From Hyphomicrobiales bacterium (GTDB lineage: Bacteria; Pseudomonadota; Alphaproteobacteria; Rhizobiales; Rhizobiaceae): a DNA stretch of 64,000 nt. The notes below the pieces were generated by a model that saw only the letters and a program-made list of their open reading frames with translations, was not told the DNA's origin and ran no database searches. Position 1 is the stretch's first letter, and each line of letters opens with the position of its first letter. The stretch lies in assembly GCA_900468625.1 (NCBI GenBank), contig UBUL01000019.1:124001-188000 (forward strand). The letters run 5' to 3'. This document shows positions 33,950-43,590 of the stretch, one piece after another. Made by a program: the position numbers and the translations under genes.

Positions 33950-34525
33950 TCATGAGCCAAGATGGCTGAGGTCGATATGACCGAAGTCGTTCGTGAAATG
34001 ATCGAGAGCATTGTTCACGGTCGTCGTTGAGGGATCCGTGTGAACTAGCGCAGCGGAGATGTCGCCGCCGCGGGCCATGTTGCCGTTGCCGCCGTTGCCG
34101 CCGACGCCCGCGAGAATGGTGGCATGCTGATCAGCCATAAGCTGAGTGTATTGCGTCGCCGTGGTACCCGCGCTTACCGCTGCCGTATCGCCGCCGCTCA
34201 CGCTTCCCTGGCTCCCGTTGGAGTGAGAATCTCCTCCGGCACCTCCGGCGCCGCTATTCGTGACTGCCGCCAGGAATCCATTCTGGGCCTGAGTAAAGCC
34301 ACCGGGTCCGCCGCTACCGGCAGTCCAATCCGCCATCTGTCCGACATGGTCGCCGTTGTGCAGATCGGTAGATGCTCCTTCGACCGATTGCACGTTGGCG
34401 ACATACGCAACCGGATTATAGTCGATATTGCCATGGCTGTTGCCGTCGCCGCCATTGCCAGCGCTCCCGTCGCCAGCAACCGGGTCGCTGAATTGAATCG
34501 TGTCAGATATTTGTGGGATAGGCAT
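33950..34525 (-). CDS. glycine-rich repeat protein, putative type I secretion substrate
   Basis: A 191-residue acidic, glycine- and asparagine-rich protein without an N-terminal signal. It contains two copies of a loose motif: GNGGDGNSHGNIDYN near 22 and ILAGVGGNGGNGNMARGG near 135, with TQLMADQHATI just before. The second copy matches the repeat end of the divergent 362-residue protein. The C-terminus (NNALDHFTNDFGHIDLSHLGS) is amphipathic and could be the uncleaved type I secretion signal. It lies first in the operon before the exporter and adaptor, with AAGGAGG 7 bases before the ATG. Function is unknown; an extracellular or surface role is inferred. Confidence 0.72.
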   Translation of the reverse strand: MPIPQISDTIQFSDPVAGDGSAGNGGDGNSHGNIDYNPVAYVANVQSVEGASTDLHNGDHVGQMADWTAGSGGPGGFTQAQNGFLAAVTNSGAGGAGGDSHSNGSQGSVSGGDTAAVSAGTTATQYTQLMADQHATILAGVGGNGGNGNMARGGDISAALVHTDPSTTTVNNALDHFTNDFGHIDLSHLGS

Positions 34526-34815
34526 TGATGTTCCTCCTTCGCTTTCGCTTCGTCCGTGGGTTCTACGGCAGGCGTACTCAGCATCTCACCGCCAGCAATA
34601 TAGCCGCGGGTGAATATTACCCACGGTCAAATCTGCGAACTATCTAGATATTCGGGGACACTCCTTCGGGCGCATGTTCGGAGATGACGGAGCGCAATTT
34701 GACCTCAGTGCGTCGTGATATGCTTCAGATGAGATGGCAGTGATCAGGTCGGGGCCTGATCGACGCACCTAATCTTTCGAAGCAAAGGCAGTTCAAGCGA
34801 ACAGGCTGAATTTTG

Positions 34816-34844
34816 AGGCTCTGAGGAGGGCCGGCTCAGAGCCT
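34816..34844. repeat. inverted repeat
   Basis: AGGCTCTGAG (34816-34825) and CTCAGAGCCT (34835-34844) are perfect 10-base arms around 9 bases. A T-run precedes and an A-run follows on the + strand, which is the wrong order for a terminator on either strand. Confidence 0.6.
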
Positions 34845-34930
34845 AAAACAGTTGCGAAAAAAACAGCGCAAACAGGTCGGATCCCTCCTGCAAGGCGACG
34901 TTGGCGCGGCCAAATTCGCATGATGAGACG

Positions 34931-34979
34931 CTACATCCATGATAGCCAAACGGCTATGATACTAGCCGAGTGGATGTAG
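34931..34979. promoter_or_regulatory. nested, alternative hairpins upstream of the larger glycine-rich gene
   Basis: Outer arms CTACATCCA (34931-34939) and TGGATGTAG (34971-34979) pair perfectly. Inside, ATAGCC (34942-34947) can pair with GGCTAT (34952-34957), or CGGCTA (34951-34956) with TAGCCG (34963-34968). The two inner stems share bases, so only one can form. It lies 115 bases before ATG 35094. Confidence 0.55.
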
Positions 34980-35093
34980 ACGAATTGCAGGCTCTGCATT
35001 TCTCTCGTTCAGATGCACAATATTCGAAAAATTCCGGCCGCATAAGTTGCATGCTCCGTGGGACGTGCGGTTGATCGTGCAATGGAGATGGTT

Positions 35094-36182
35094 ATGACGG
35101 AAATTCGTCCCCTATCGGAAGATTTGCCCAAAGCAGGCGCCGATCAGAACCTCACCTCTAACTTGGCTGCGGGGCATCTGGCTCTGGTGCCGACCTGGCT
35201 TCCATTGGATGTCTCTTCGGGTCCGAACTACAATTCAGCTGGCAGCGGCGGTGACGGGATAAGCGACGGTGTGATCGACAGCAACGCACTGGCCGTCTTC
35301 GTGCCCTCGAATGCGGCCATTGCGGGACCTCATTCGAGCGCAGACGCCTTCCAGGGAAATGATGCGCTGGTCAATCAGCATCCCACCGAAATAGGTGGGA
35401 TCGGCGGGAATGGCGGAAGCGGCAATGTTGCCATCGGCGGCGGTAGTGACGTCAATCATGCCGGTACCGGTGGCAACGGCCTCTTTTTTGGTGGGCTCGT
35501 CAGCTCCGATGTTGCGGTGTTTGCCCCCGTGAACACCGCTGTGGCGGCTGGGCCTGGCGCTGAGGCTCACGTCGTTCAATCGAACAACGCACTATTCCTG
35601 CAGGGGGCAACCCAGATGGGCGGCATCGGCGGCTCCGGCGGGGACCATAATGTCGCAATCCACGACCCGACGGTGAGCCCGGGAACGGCGGTTACGTTTA
35701 CTGGTGACAATTATGCGGGGCATGGCGGCAACGGAGTTTTCGTCGGCAGCATGGTCGATGTGAACGTGGCCATCTTCTCTCCGATCAACATCGCGGTAGG
35801 CGCCGCGGGCGGTTCGGCCGAAGCCCATCAGACAAACAACGCAATTTTTGATCAGGGCACCATGCAGATTGCGGGCATCGGCGGCAACGGCGGTGGCTTC
35901 AACATGTCATCGGGGACGATTTTTACGGGCAACCACGAAGCTGGCGGCGGCGGAGTTGGATCGTCGACCGGCAGCATGGTGGACGTCAATCTCGCCTATT
36001 TCCATCCCATCAATATTGCAGTTCCTGCCGGTGGCACGGCGGACGCCCAGCAGATCGACCATGTTCTCTACGATCAGCATGCGCTTCAATTGGCCGGCAT
36101 CGGCGGCCACGGCGGCGGCGGCAACCTCACGGACGCCCATTCGGCCCTCGTAGATGACATTCTGGGCTTCGTGCATACCTGA
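35094..36182 (+). CDS. glycine-rich protein with four 63-residue repeats, putative type I secretion substrate
   Basis: The 362-residue protein has no N-terminal signal. Four repeats of about 63 residues lie near 49-111, 123-186, 208-270 and 283-344. Each opens with AGxGG, has a hydrophobic middle such as VDVNVAIFSPINIAV, a Q/N-rich stretch such as NNAIFDQGTMQ, and closes with GIGGxGG and Asn. This periodicity suggests a stacked beta fold. The C-terminus DDILGFVHT is short and hydrophobic, compatible with a type I signal. ATG at 35094 is chosen (GGAG upstream); in-frame GTG at 35058 is possible. It is divergent from its smaller relative and the exporter, and upstream of a LuxR regulator. Function is unknown. 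Confidence 0.75.
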   Translation: MTEIRPLSEDLPKAGADQNLTSNLAAGHLALVPTWLPLDVSSGPNYNSAGSGGDGISDGVIDSNALAVFVPSNAAIAGPHSSADAFQGNDALVNQHPTEIGGIGGNGGSGNVAIGGGSDVNHAGTGGNGLFFGGLVSSDVAVFAPVNTAVAAGPGAEAHVVQSNNALFLQGATQMGGIGGSGGDHNVAIHDPTVSPGTAVTFTGDNYAGHGGNGVFVGSMVDVNVAIFSPINIAVGAAGGSAEAHQTNNAIFDQGTMQIAGIGGNGGGFNMSSGTIFTGNHEAGGGGVGSSTGSMVDVNLAYFHPINIAVPAGGTADAQQIDHVLYDQHALQLAGIGGHGGGGNLTDAHSALVDDILGFVHT

Positions 36183-36712
36183 CATGCGGTCTCCTGCTGA
36201 CATTGCCAAAGCTCAACTTCATGAAGCCGTCTTGCTCGGTCACCGGCATGCAGAATATTCCGGCATAACCATACTTACGTTGTTATAGATCCGCACAGCC
36301 TGCAGTCGTGGCGTCTGGCCAGGATCCGTGGGTGCCAAATTCAGTATTGCAGCTGCTTTAAGTTGAAAGATGAGCTTAGAGCAAAGTTGGTCGACAAATA
36401 ATTGCATCTGACCGCATTTCCTGAGTTTATTTGTATAAGGTCAGATATATTTCCAATATCAGCCGACGATTTGTTGATATGCTTTCTGCATATGATTCCA
36501 GTGACGCAGATCGAATCTATTTATCATAATGGACTGATATTTCGTTCCATTATATACGCAAAGATGTGACCCATATGATTCCCTACAATCTATAATGACT
36601 ATCGTGATAATAAGACTATTGATATCGATAATACCACTTTTTATATCGTGACATGAAACAAGAACGAGAATAATATAGATTACGGGCTGCAAATATTTCG
36701 GGGAGCAGTCAG
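36183..36712. other. AT-rich intergenic region before a LuxR gene
   Basis: The 530 bases are clearly richer in A and T than their surroundings and hold no supported gene. CATATGATTCC occurs twice (36489-36499 and 36572-36582), and an inverted repeat ATATGC/GCATAT lies at 36477-36493. These may be regulator sites for the LuxR gene or the glycine-rich gene. Confidence 0.45.
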
Positions 36713-37450
36713 GTGTCCAGCGGTGCTAAAGCTAAGCGTCATATCGGACGCAATATACCAACTATTGTCGTTATTCAGCATTCCACATTGGCGCGCACGA
36801 CTGTGGTGAAGCTTCTTGAGCGCGAATTCGCCGGGTGGAATTTTGTCGATATGATTTCGACTGAGAGCCTTGATAGAGCTCTCGGAGCCGAGGTGCGCTT
36901 AATTGCGCTGGATCTGGCCGGCAGAGGTGTCGAGAGTATAAGCCTGCGTGACGATCTTGCGGCGATTGCCGAACGCTTTCCCGAGGCTCCCGTCACCTTG
37001 CTCTTAGGTACAGATGATGTCGGCATAGTTCGTCAGGCGCTCAAGATGGGCATCCGCGGCTTCTTTTCAACGTCACTTCCCATCGATATCGCCCTTGCTG
37101 GCCTTCGTCTCGTTCTGGCGGGAGGAACATTCTGTCCGCAGCTGTTGGGCGTTGCTGCAAATGGATCAGACGAGCATGCTCCGACCAGGAATGAGGCGGA
37201 GAAAAGCTTGGATGAAAGGACGCAGTATTGGACGATTGCCGATTTCACTCCCCGTGAGGCGGAGGTTCTCGCAGAGTTGCAATGTGGCTGCTCAAACAAG
37301 GTTATTGCAGGAAAGCTCAATTTGTCGGGGCATACGGTAAAGATGCATTTGCAGCACATAATGCGCAAGTTGCGGGTGCAGAACCGGACTGAGGTGGTCG
37401 CTCGCCTCGTTCGAAGAGCCGAGGACGGGCAAGGCGCTTCCCCGAATTAG
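36713..37450 (+). CDS. LuxR/NarL-type regulator with pseudo-receiver domain
   Basis: The 245-residue protein joins a receiver-like N-terminal domain to a LuxR helix-turn-helix at about 175-235 (TPREAEVLAELQCG, NLSGHTVKMHLQHIMRKL, NRTEVVARL). In the receiver part, the usual Asp pair after the first strand is replaced by VVIQHSTLAR, and the conserved Lys region reads GFFSTS, so normal phosphorylation is unlikely, though an Asp remains in LIALDLAG. It starts with GTG after GGGGAG. It lies between the secretion module and the exopolysaccharide genes and may control either. Confidence 0.82.
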   Translation: MSSGAKAKRHIGRNIPTIVVIQHSTLARTTVVKLLEREFAGWNFVDMISTESLDRALGAEVRLIALDLAGRGVESISLRDDLAAIAERFPEAPVTLLLGTDDVGIVRQALKMGIRGFFSTSLPIDIALAGLRLVLAGGTFCPQLLGVAANGSDEHAPTRNEAEKSLDERTQYWTIADFTPREAEVLAELQCGCSNKVIAGKLNLSGHTVKMHLQHIMRKLRVQNRTEVVARLVRRAEDGQGASPN

Positions 37451-37505
37451 GTGATATCGCAAGTGATCACATGGTCGATGCCGGAGTTGGGCGGCGGATC
37501 ATTAC

Positions 37506-37583
37506 CTATTTTGAAGCATCAATGGCATTAACCTGAAATATCGACTTGGATAGATCGAGACCATTCGTTGCTATAGCATCCAT
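37506..37583 (-). pseudogene. IS110-family transposase N-terminal scrap
   Basis: The 25-residue frame MDAIATNGLDLSKSIFQVNA resembles the GLDVAKxVFQVHG start of IS110-family transposases and then stops. The rest of the element is missing. The open frame upstream to 37865 is not convincing as a gene, so 37584-37861 is taken as non-coding. Confidence 0.45.
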
Positions 37584-37861
37584 AAAGCTGGCTTCTCGTT
37601 GAATTCTCAAGAGAATATACGGAAAAGTCGCCACCCCGGGGAGAGCTGTTCCATGCAACCCCTCCTGCCATGCCAAGTAGAGCGCAAGAGCTTGTGTAAG
37701 GGCATCGGCAGCGCTTCTTATAGTTTTGGAATATGTCTGTTGGCGAGCAGATTCCCTTTGCAGAGCGGAGCCGGTGTGCAAGGGACATGCGATATATCTA
37801 TCAACAGCACCGTCTGGGACGCCCCTGCGGAGGATACTGAATGGGTCCCCCAGGAAGCATT

Positions 37862-38845
37862 TCAAGCGCTGCCATCTTGCGGCCTTCCGTTGCTGCGTTC
37901 AAAATAGCGCCCGTCCAGGAAGGAGCGGTAGGCGTCTGCGATACCCTCCTTTAGCCCAATCTTAGGCGACCAGCCGAGCGTGCGGAGTTTGTCGGCACTC
38001 ATCAGTTTGCGTATCGTGCCATCCGGTTTGGTCAAATCATGCGTAATCTTGCCGTCGAAACCAACAACCAGAGAGACGAGATGCGCCAAATCGAGGACGG
38101 TGATATCCTCGCCCGACCCGACATTCACATGACTTTCTGCCGAATAGGTCTTCATGAGATGGACGCAAGCGTCGGCGCAATCGTCAACATGCAGGAATTC
38201 GCGCCGTGGATTGCCAGTGCCCCAGATGCATATTTCTCGGTGCTGGTGAATCTTGGCTTCGTGCGTTTTGCGTATTAGTGCCGGCATGACATGACTCGAG
38301 TCTAGGTCAAAATTGTCGCCTGGACCATAGAGATTGGTAGGCATGGCCGAGATGAAATCTCTGCCGTGCTGTTTGCGATAGGCCTGGCAGAGCTTCAATC
38401 CGGCAATTTTGGCGATCGCATACCATTCGTTCGTAGGTTCAAGCGGTCCGGTCAGAAGCGCCCCCTCAACGATCGGCTGATCGGCGAATTTTGGATAAAT
38501 GCAGGACGAGCCCAAAAACATCAGCTTTTCGACGTGAGTTTTATGAGCTGCATGGACGACATTCGCTTGGAGGATCATATTATCGTATAGAAAATCAGCC
38601 GGATAGGTAGCGTTCGCGAGAATGCCGCCAACCCTCGCGGCGGCCAGGAAGACAGCGTCGGGGCGGCTTTTGCTCATCCAGGCCTCGACCTGTTCCTGCC
38701 GTCTGAGATCGACCTCGGCACGCGTAGCCGTCAAAATCTCGCAGTCCTCGGAAGCGAGACGTCGCACGATCGCAGAGCCCACCATGCCGCGGTGGCCCGC
38801 GACATAGACCTTTTTTCCAGCAAGGCTGTAGATCACCTCAGGCAT
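37862..38845 (-). CDS. fcl: GDP-L-fucose synthase
   Basis: The 327-residue epimerase-reductase converts GDP-4-keto-6-deoxymannose to GDP-L-fucose. It shows the nucleotide motif GHRGMVGSA near 16, the family region [14 protein letters not shown] near 108, catalytic Tyr-Lys in WYAIAKIAG near 138, and [10 protein letters not shown]. Its start overlaps the gmd stop by 8 bases, so the two sequential enzymes are coupled. It supplies fucose for the polysaccharide made by the surrounding glycosyltransferases. Confidence 0.93.
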   Translation of the reverse strand: MPEVIYSLAGKKVYVAGHRGMVGSAIVRRLASEDCEILTATRAEVDLRRQEQVEAWMSKSRPDAVFLAAARVGGILANATYPADFLYDNMILQANVVHAAHKTHVEKLMFLGSSCIYPKFADQPIVEGALLTGPLEPTNEWYAIAKIAGLKLCQAYRKQHGRDFISAMPTNLYGPGDNFDLDSSHVMPALIRKTHEAKIHQHREICIWGTGNPRREFLHVDDCADACVHLMKTYSAESHVNVGSGEDITVLDLAHLVSLVVGFDGKITHDLTKPDGTIRKLMSADKLRTLGWSPKIGLKEGIADAYRSFLDGRYFERSNGRPQDGSA

Positions 38846-39941
38846 AAGCCAAGCCTTTGTTCACACCTATCGACGGAACATTTCGCGCCATTACTTTCAG
38901 GTCCTCGCGAACCATTTCCGCAACCAGCTGATCAAGGCTGGTCTCATGTTTCCAGCCAAGCTTTGTATGCGCCTTCGTTGGATCGCCAATCAGAAGATCA
39001 ACTTCAGTCGGGCGGAAGTAAGCCGGATCGACCTCCACCACACATTGACCCGATGTCTTGTCGTATCCCTTTTCCTCAACACCCTCGCCACGCCAAGCAA
39101 TCGGCATGCCCACTTTGGCAAAGGCCTTTTCGACAAAGGAGCGAACAGAGTGGGTTTCGCCGGTCGCCAGAACGTAGTCTTCCGGTTCATCCTGTTGCAA
39201 CATCAGCCACATGCCGCGGACATATTCGCGCGCATGCCCCCAGTCACGCTTGGCATTCAAATTGCCAAGATAGAGCCGTTCCTGGAGTCCAAGATGGATA
39301 GCCGCAGCCGCCCGGGTAATTTTACGCGTCACGAATGTCTCGCCGCGAATCGGACTTTCGTGATTGAACAAGATGCCATTCGAGGCATGCATGCCATAGG
39401 CCTCGCGATAATTGACAACGATCCAATAGGCATAAAGTTTGGCAGCCGCGTAGGGTGAGCGAGGATAGAACGGCGTCGTCTCGCTCTGGGGAACTTCCTG
39501 AACTTTGCCGTAAAGTTCGGAGGTCGACGCCTGATAGAAGCGGGTCTTCTTGGTCAGGCCTAAGAGACGAATGGCTTCAAGCAGCCGGAGGGTGCCAGTT
39601 CCATCCGCGTTGGATGTATATTCCGGCGTCTCGAAAGAGACCTGAACGTGGCTTTGTGCGGCAAGATTGTAGATCTCGTCAGGCTGGGTTTCCTGAACGA
39701 TCCGGATCAGATTCGTTGAATCCGTCATGTCCCCGAAATGCAGGATAAAGCGAGGATTCTCGACGTGGGGATCCTCGTAGAGATGCTCAATACGAGTGGT
39801 GTTGAAGGAGGATGAGCGCCGCTTGATGCCGTGAACAATATAGCCCTTTTCCAACAGCATCTCGGCCAAATACGCTCCGTCTTGGCCTGTTACGCCTGTA
39901 ATCAGCGCAACTTTACCGTTATTTTTCGCTGCGTTACCCAT
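38838..39941 (-). CDS. gmd: GDP-mannose 4,6-dehydratase
   Basis: The 367-residue dehydratase has the NADP motif [19 protein letters not shown] near 17, [19 protein letters not shown] near 130 and catalytic [12 protein letters not shown] near 160. It makes GDP-4-keto-6-deoxymannose from GDP-mannose. ATG at 39941 follows GGGGGGAG; the extension to 39971 is rejected. The 299 bases between it and the autokinase gene (39942-40240) hold no supported gene and should carry its promoter. Confidence 0.93.
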   Translation of the reverse strand: MGNAAKNNGKVALITGVTGQDGAYLAEMLLEKGYIVHGIKRRSSSFNTTRIEHLYEDPHVENPRFILHFGDMTDSTNLIRIVQETQPDEIYNLAAQSHVQVSFETPEYTSNADGTGTLRLLEAIRLLGLTKKTRFYQASTSELYGKVQEVPQSETTPFYPRSPYAAAKLYAYWIVVNYREAYGMHASNGILFNHESPIRGETFVTRKITRAAAAIHLGLQERLYLGNLNAKRDWGHAREYVRGMWLMLQQDEPEDYVLATGETHSVRSFVEKAFAKVGMPIAWRGEGVEEKGYDKTSGQCVVEVDPAYFRPTEVDLLIGDPTKAHTKLGWKHETSLDQLVAEMVREDLKVMARNVPSIGVNKGLAYA

Positions 39942-40240
39942 AATTCTCCCCCCAGATGGAACCGTCGGCATGAAGGCTTCGAGAAGCTGATATCGAGGGG
40001 AAAAGGCGAGGTTCGCCTATCAACCCAGTCCATTGCCTAGCAGTTCGAATACCTCGTCGAATCAATGGGGACCGAGTGGGACTTCGGACCTTTGATGCAA
40101 GTTTGGGGCAGAACCGTTCGGGCGCGTTGGCTCCATCTCTACCCGTGAAGCCGGCACTCAAGACTTCTGGTCCACTCATTTTCGCATCCTCAGATATAGT
40201 TACTGCCAGTGCACGGTAAATCAGTCGGTTATATTCAAGG

Positions 40241-42451
40241 CTATGTTTTGTAGCTGTAGTATTTCATCAGGGATCTCACAAATAATTCTGAGTCACTGAA
40301 GTTGTATTGGGCGTGTTTTTTTGGATTAACGCTATTTATGACAACCGGAATTTCGGGATTTCGTGAATTTTTCAGATGCTGCAGACTGAGTGCGAGGGCG
40401 CGGCGGCTTGTCTTTGCCCATCTGACTACGACTAACGTTTGCTCTGCTAGCGCTGCCAGGTGCACCGTATCGGTCGAGGCGAGTACGGGAGCGCTGTCGA
40501 AGACAACGGTTTGGCCGTTCGCGCGGGCCATCTCGATGATGTCAGCCACATCAGTCAAACTGGCGCGCCGACGAAAACTGCGATTGCCGGCCGGGATGAA
40601 GTCGATGCCGCTTGGATGGTGGTAGATGACCTCCTGGATTCGAGCCTGTCCGCGCAGGAGCTCATTCAATCCATGCTTCAGCCCCGATTTGAAAAGCGAT
40701 TCGAGATTTCCGCGCCGGAGGTCGCCATCAACAAGCAACACCGGGCTTCCGCTGGCGGCAAGTTCGATTGCCAGCGATCTGGCGACCAGCGACTTGCCTT
40801 CTCCGCTGTGAGCCGACGTCACCAGAATACTGCTCGGCAACTTTCCGCCGTTGGATTGTTTGAGTGAAATCATGACGGTGCGCATCGCTTCCTCAAACAT
40901 CCCGCCTTGGACGTGCCCGAAGAGCATCGATGGATTTCTCCGATCTTTCCTTCCCAGGCGCGGTATGAATCCGGCAGGCAGAGTACGCGCCATTCCGGCT
41001 AGCTGGTCGAAGCTGCGGACCGTCCCATCCAGCATCTCAACCACGAAAGCGGCCGTCACCGCGATCGAAATCGAACCCAGCAGGGCGCCGATCAGATAGA
41101 AAAGCCGTCCGCGCCCCTGCGGCGCGAGCGGCACCGCAGCCGGTGACAGAACTTCTACTTCTGCGCCCGGCAGCATGGCTTGCGCAGCCAACGCCCGGCG
41201 CTGAGCCTCGAGCCCGTCTAACGCCGTTTGCTCTCTTTCGGCGCTGCGCTGTAACCGCGCCAACTCAGTTTGTGCTAGGGCGGAGCGAGAACGTTGCTCG
41301 TAAGCGGCAGCTAGCTCGGATCGGACTGCACCGTCTTCACGATCAAGCGCCGCAAGCTTGGCGCGCATCGACTGGAGATATCGATCGACCGCAAGGCGAA
41401 GATCGCTGCGGGATTTAAGAATCTTTGCACGCAAGTCTACCACTGCCTCGGCATTGTTGCCGTATGTCTCGAGAAGACGATCGAGATCTTGCTGTTGCGC
41501 ACGAAGGTCGCGTTCCATCGCGCCAATGCCGTCGGGAACAGATATATTCTGCAGAGCGAGCGAAGCGTCATCGCCCGCTTCGAGGGTGGAGATCGTTGCG
41601 CCTAGTTCGGCGTGGTTTTGTGCGATTTTTATCTGCCGGTCGCTCAGTTCCATCAGCGACTTGATCTGGTCACCCTGCGAGTCGTCGTTTGAGGCTGCGC
41701 TCATTGCTTTCTGATACTTGTCGGCAGCATCGCGCGCTGCCTCTGCGTGATCCTGCTGTTCGGCGATTCGCTGTTGAATCCATCCCTCCGCTGCGTCCAG
41801 ACGGCGACGGATACTCACCTTCCGCTCTTCAAGGTAGATGCTGATAAGTCGGTTCGGAACTGCGGCTGCCAGTTCGGGATCACTTGAATCGAATCCTATC
41901 GTGATAACGTCACCCTGGCCGTCGCGCCATACTCGCAGCGCCCTGTAGTACTCTGGGATTACGGGCTCCAGGCTGTTTCGTATCGGCAAAGGCGTCATTC
42001 CACTGTCGAACAGACCACGCACTGCTTCTCTGGCTTTGCCGGCAAGCGAGGTTTTCCGCAGTGCCGGATTGAATTCTGGCCGCTCCTCGAGCCGGAGGTC
42101 GCGGATAACACCTTCTGCTGCGCTCCTGGAAAGAAGCCGTTCTGTCTCGGACGCAAGTTCGAATTGATCGCGGCGGCCGGAATCCTCAGTGCCGAATGTT
42201 GTCGCCAGAGGCCCGTGAATGATCAGCCGGGATTCGGCATGATAGCTCGGTTTAAGTTCCCAAATCACCGGAATGGCAGGCGCCACCAGCAGCGTTGTTA
42301 GAGCCACGATCATGAGAATTCTCCGCCGGATGAGGCGCAAGCATGATGTCAGATCAAAATCGTCTGATTTGGACTCTATCTGAAACGGTGGCTCATAGCG
42401 CATTGACGGGAACGAGCCGCTGCGGGCCGGCGGAAGAGTCGAGATTGTCAT
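40241..42451 (-). CDS. exopolysaccharide chain-length regulator with tyrosine autokinase (Wzc/ExoP-like)
   Basis: The 736-residue inner-membrane protein has a Wzz domain between two membrane segments (about 44-66 and 450-470), a long coiled-coil periplasmic loop, and a BY-kinase domain. The kinase shows Walker A SAHSGEGKS near 546-554, Walker A' VLLVDGDLRRG near 572 and Walker B-like TVVFDSAP. The C-terminal tail YYSYKT holds only three Tyr, a small cluster for this family. It should control polymer length together with the Wzy polymerase. It is the last gene of the four-gene glycosyltransferase operon, overlapping the preceding stop as ATGA. Confidence 0.9.
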   Translation of the reverse strand: MTISTLPPARSGSFPSMRYEPPFQIESKSDDFDLTSCLRLIRRRILMIVALTTLLVAPAIPVIWELKPSYHAESRLIIHGPLATTFGTEDSGRRDQFELASETERLLSRSAAEGVIRDLRLEERPEFNPALRKTSLAGKAREAVRGLFDSGMTPLPIRNSLEPVIPEYYRALRVWRDGQGDVITIGFDSSDPELAAAVPNRLISIYLEERKVSIRRRLDAAEGWIQQRIAEQQDHAEAARDAADKYQKAMSAASNDDSQGDQIKSLMELSDRQIKIAQNHAELGATISTLEAGDDASLALQNISVPDGIGAMERDLRAQQQDLDRLLETYGNNAEAVVDLRAKILKSRSDLRLAVDRYLQSMRAKLAALDREDGAVRSELAAAYEQRSRSALAQTELARLQRSAEREQTALDGLEAQRRALAAQAMLPGAEVEVLSPAAVPLAPQGRGRLFYLIGALLGSISIAVTAAFVVEMLDGTVRSFDQLAGMARTLPAGFIPRLGRKDRRNPSMLFGHVQGGMFEEAMRTVMISLKQSNGGKLPSSILVTSAHSGEGKSLVARSLAIELAASGSPVLLVDGDLRRGNLESLFKSGLKHGLNELLRGQARIQEVIYHHPSGIDFIPAGNRSFRRRASLTDVADIIEMARANGQTVVFDSAPVLASTDTVHLAALAEQTLVVVRWAKTSRRALALSLQHLKNSRNPEIPVVINSVNPKKHAQYNFSDSELFVRSLMKYYSYKT

Positions 42452-43590
42452 GGTGCGCCAACCCTTGTTTGACGTTGCGCGGAGATGGCATCGTAGAGTT
42501 TTTCCAGCGAACGCATATATGCCTTCATACTGAAATGGTTGAGATAGTGGGCGCGGCCTTTGGACGAGAGACGGTTCCTGATTTCGGGATCGGTAACCAA
42601 CTTTGCCAGCGTTGCAGCCAAGGCATCCTCGTCTCCGACAGGCACGAAGATGCCGGTTTCGCCGTCGGAAATCGCTTCGTCATGCGCTCCAACACATGTG
42701 GTGACGACCGCCAGTCCGTGGGCAAGTCCTTCAACCACCGCCATCGCCATGCCTTCGGCATGCGAGGGCAACACCAGGATATCTGCCCGTGCGCACAAGG
42801 CCCGCGCCTGGTTGGCATCAAGCCACCCTGGCATCTCCACCAGATCTGAAAGCGCCATGGCTGCAGCCTGACGTCGGTAGTCTTCTACAGGTCCGTCGCC
42901 AGCCAGCACGGCTCGCCACCGGAGCTCTTTCATGATCGGATGGCTGAGAGCAAGCAGAAGTTCCTTAACGCCTTTACGCTCGCTCAACCGACCGAGAAAT
43001 ACGATCAACGGCACCTCGCCGACGCGAACATTGCGCACTCCGGGGTCGGGGACGCAATTGTGGGCGACGACTATGCGGCGCTCGTCTACGCCCAAAAGTG
43101 TCGCTAGCGTCGTGCGATCGCGCTGGCCTAGGACCACCACGTAATCAGCATCTTGAAACATCCGGCGTATGAGCAATTGTTGACGCGGCGAGCGGGCAGC
43201 AAAGTCGCTTGCATAATCGTAGTCGTGCAGGTGCAATACATGAAAGCACCCAAGAAGGCGGGCAGCCTGCGTTAAGATCAGTTTTCGCGAAGTGCTGCCG
43301 CGACCTGCGACATGGATATGGTGAATGCGTTGCGGAGCGACGATCCTATCCTTTACCATCACCAAGACGGCACCCAACAGGTGCAGAGGCGACGTCGCCA
43401 CGGACCATCGTGGCCCTCTGGTGTCGGTGACCAGATGCTTTCTGCCTTCCTCCTTCGCCGTGCCACATATGTAGCCAACCAGCCTGCCGATACCGCCGCC
43501 GTTCTCACAGCCACCCGAGACATAGTGGCGTACTGTTGCCGCGTTCCGCGCTGCTATCTGATTTCCATCCGTGAGCGCCTTTGTCAACAT
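42448..43590 (-). CDS. glycosyltransferase family 4
   Basis: A 380-residue GT-B transferase with a C-terminal GT1-type domain. Features are VFLGRLSERKGVKELLLAL near 195, VLAGDGPVEDY near 226 and the nucleotide-sugar site HAEGMAMAVVEGLAHGLAVV near 280 with the E-x7-E pattern. The donor and acceptor are not readable. It overlaps the upstream transferase gene by 7 bases and the autokinase gene by 4. It likely adds one sugar of the repeating unit in the cytoplasm. Confidence 0.87.
   Translation of the reverse strand: MLTKALTDGNQIAARNAATVRHYVSGGCENGGGIGRLVGYICGTAKEEGRKHLVTDTRGPRWSVATSPLHLLGAVLVMVKDRIVAPQRIHHIHVAGRGSTSRKLILTQAARLLGCFHVLHLHDYDYASDFAARSPRQQLLIRRMFQDADYVVVLGQRDRTTLATLLGVDERRIVVAHNCVPDPGVRNVRVGEVPLIVFLGRLSERKGVKELLLALSHPIMKELRWRAVLAGDGPVEDYRRQAAAMALSDLVEMPGWLDANQARALCARADILVLPSHAEGMAMAVVEGLAHGLAVVTTCVGAHDEAISDGETGIFVPVGDEDALAATLAKLVTDPEIRNRLSSKGRAHYLNHFSMKAYMRSLEKLYDAISAQRQTRVGAP

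Larger units (their letters stand above)
34526..35093. other. 568-bp regulatory region between two divergent glycine-rich genes
   Basis: No gene is seen here. The region holds two hairpin groups listed separately (34816-34844 and 34931-34979). The 34521-34760 part is moderately AT-rich and should hold the - strand promoter. Confidence 0.5.

Noticed and set aside
34816..34844. Terminator between the divergent glycine-rich genes
   Set aside because: Both genes point away from it, and the flanking T- and A-runs are in the wrong order.
37584..37865. Upstream part of a 119-residue - strand frame
   Set aside because: Only the last 25 residues resemble IS110; the rest has no family resemblance or ribosome site.
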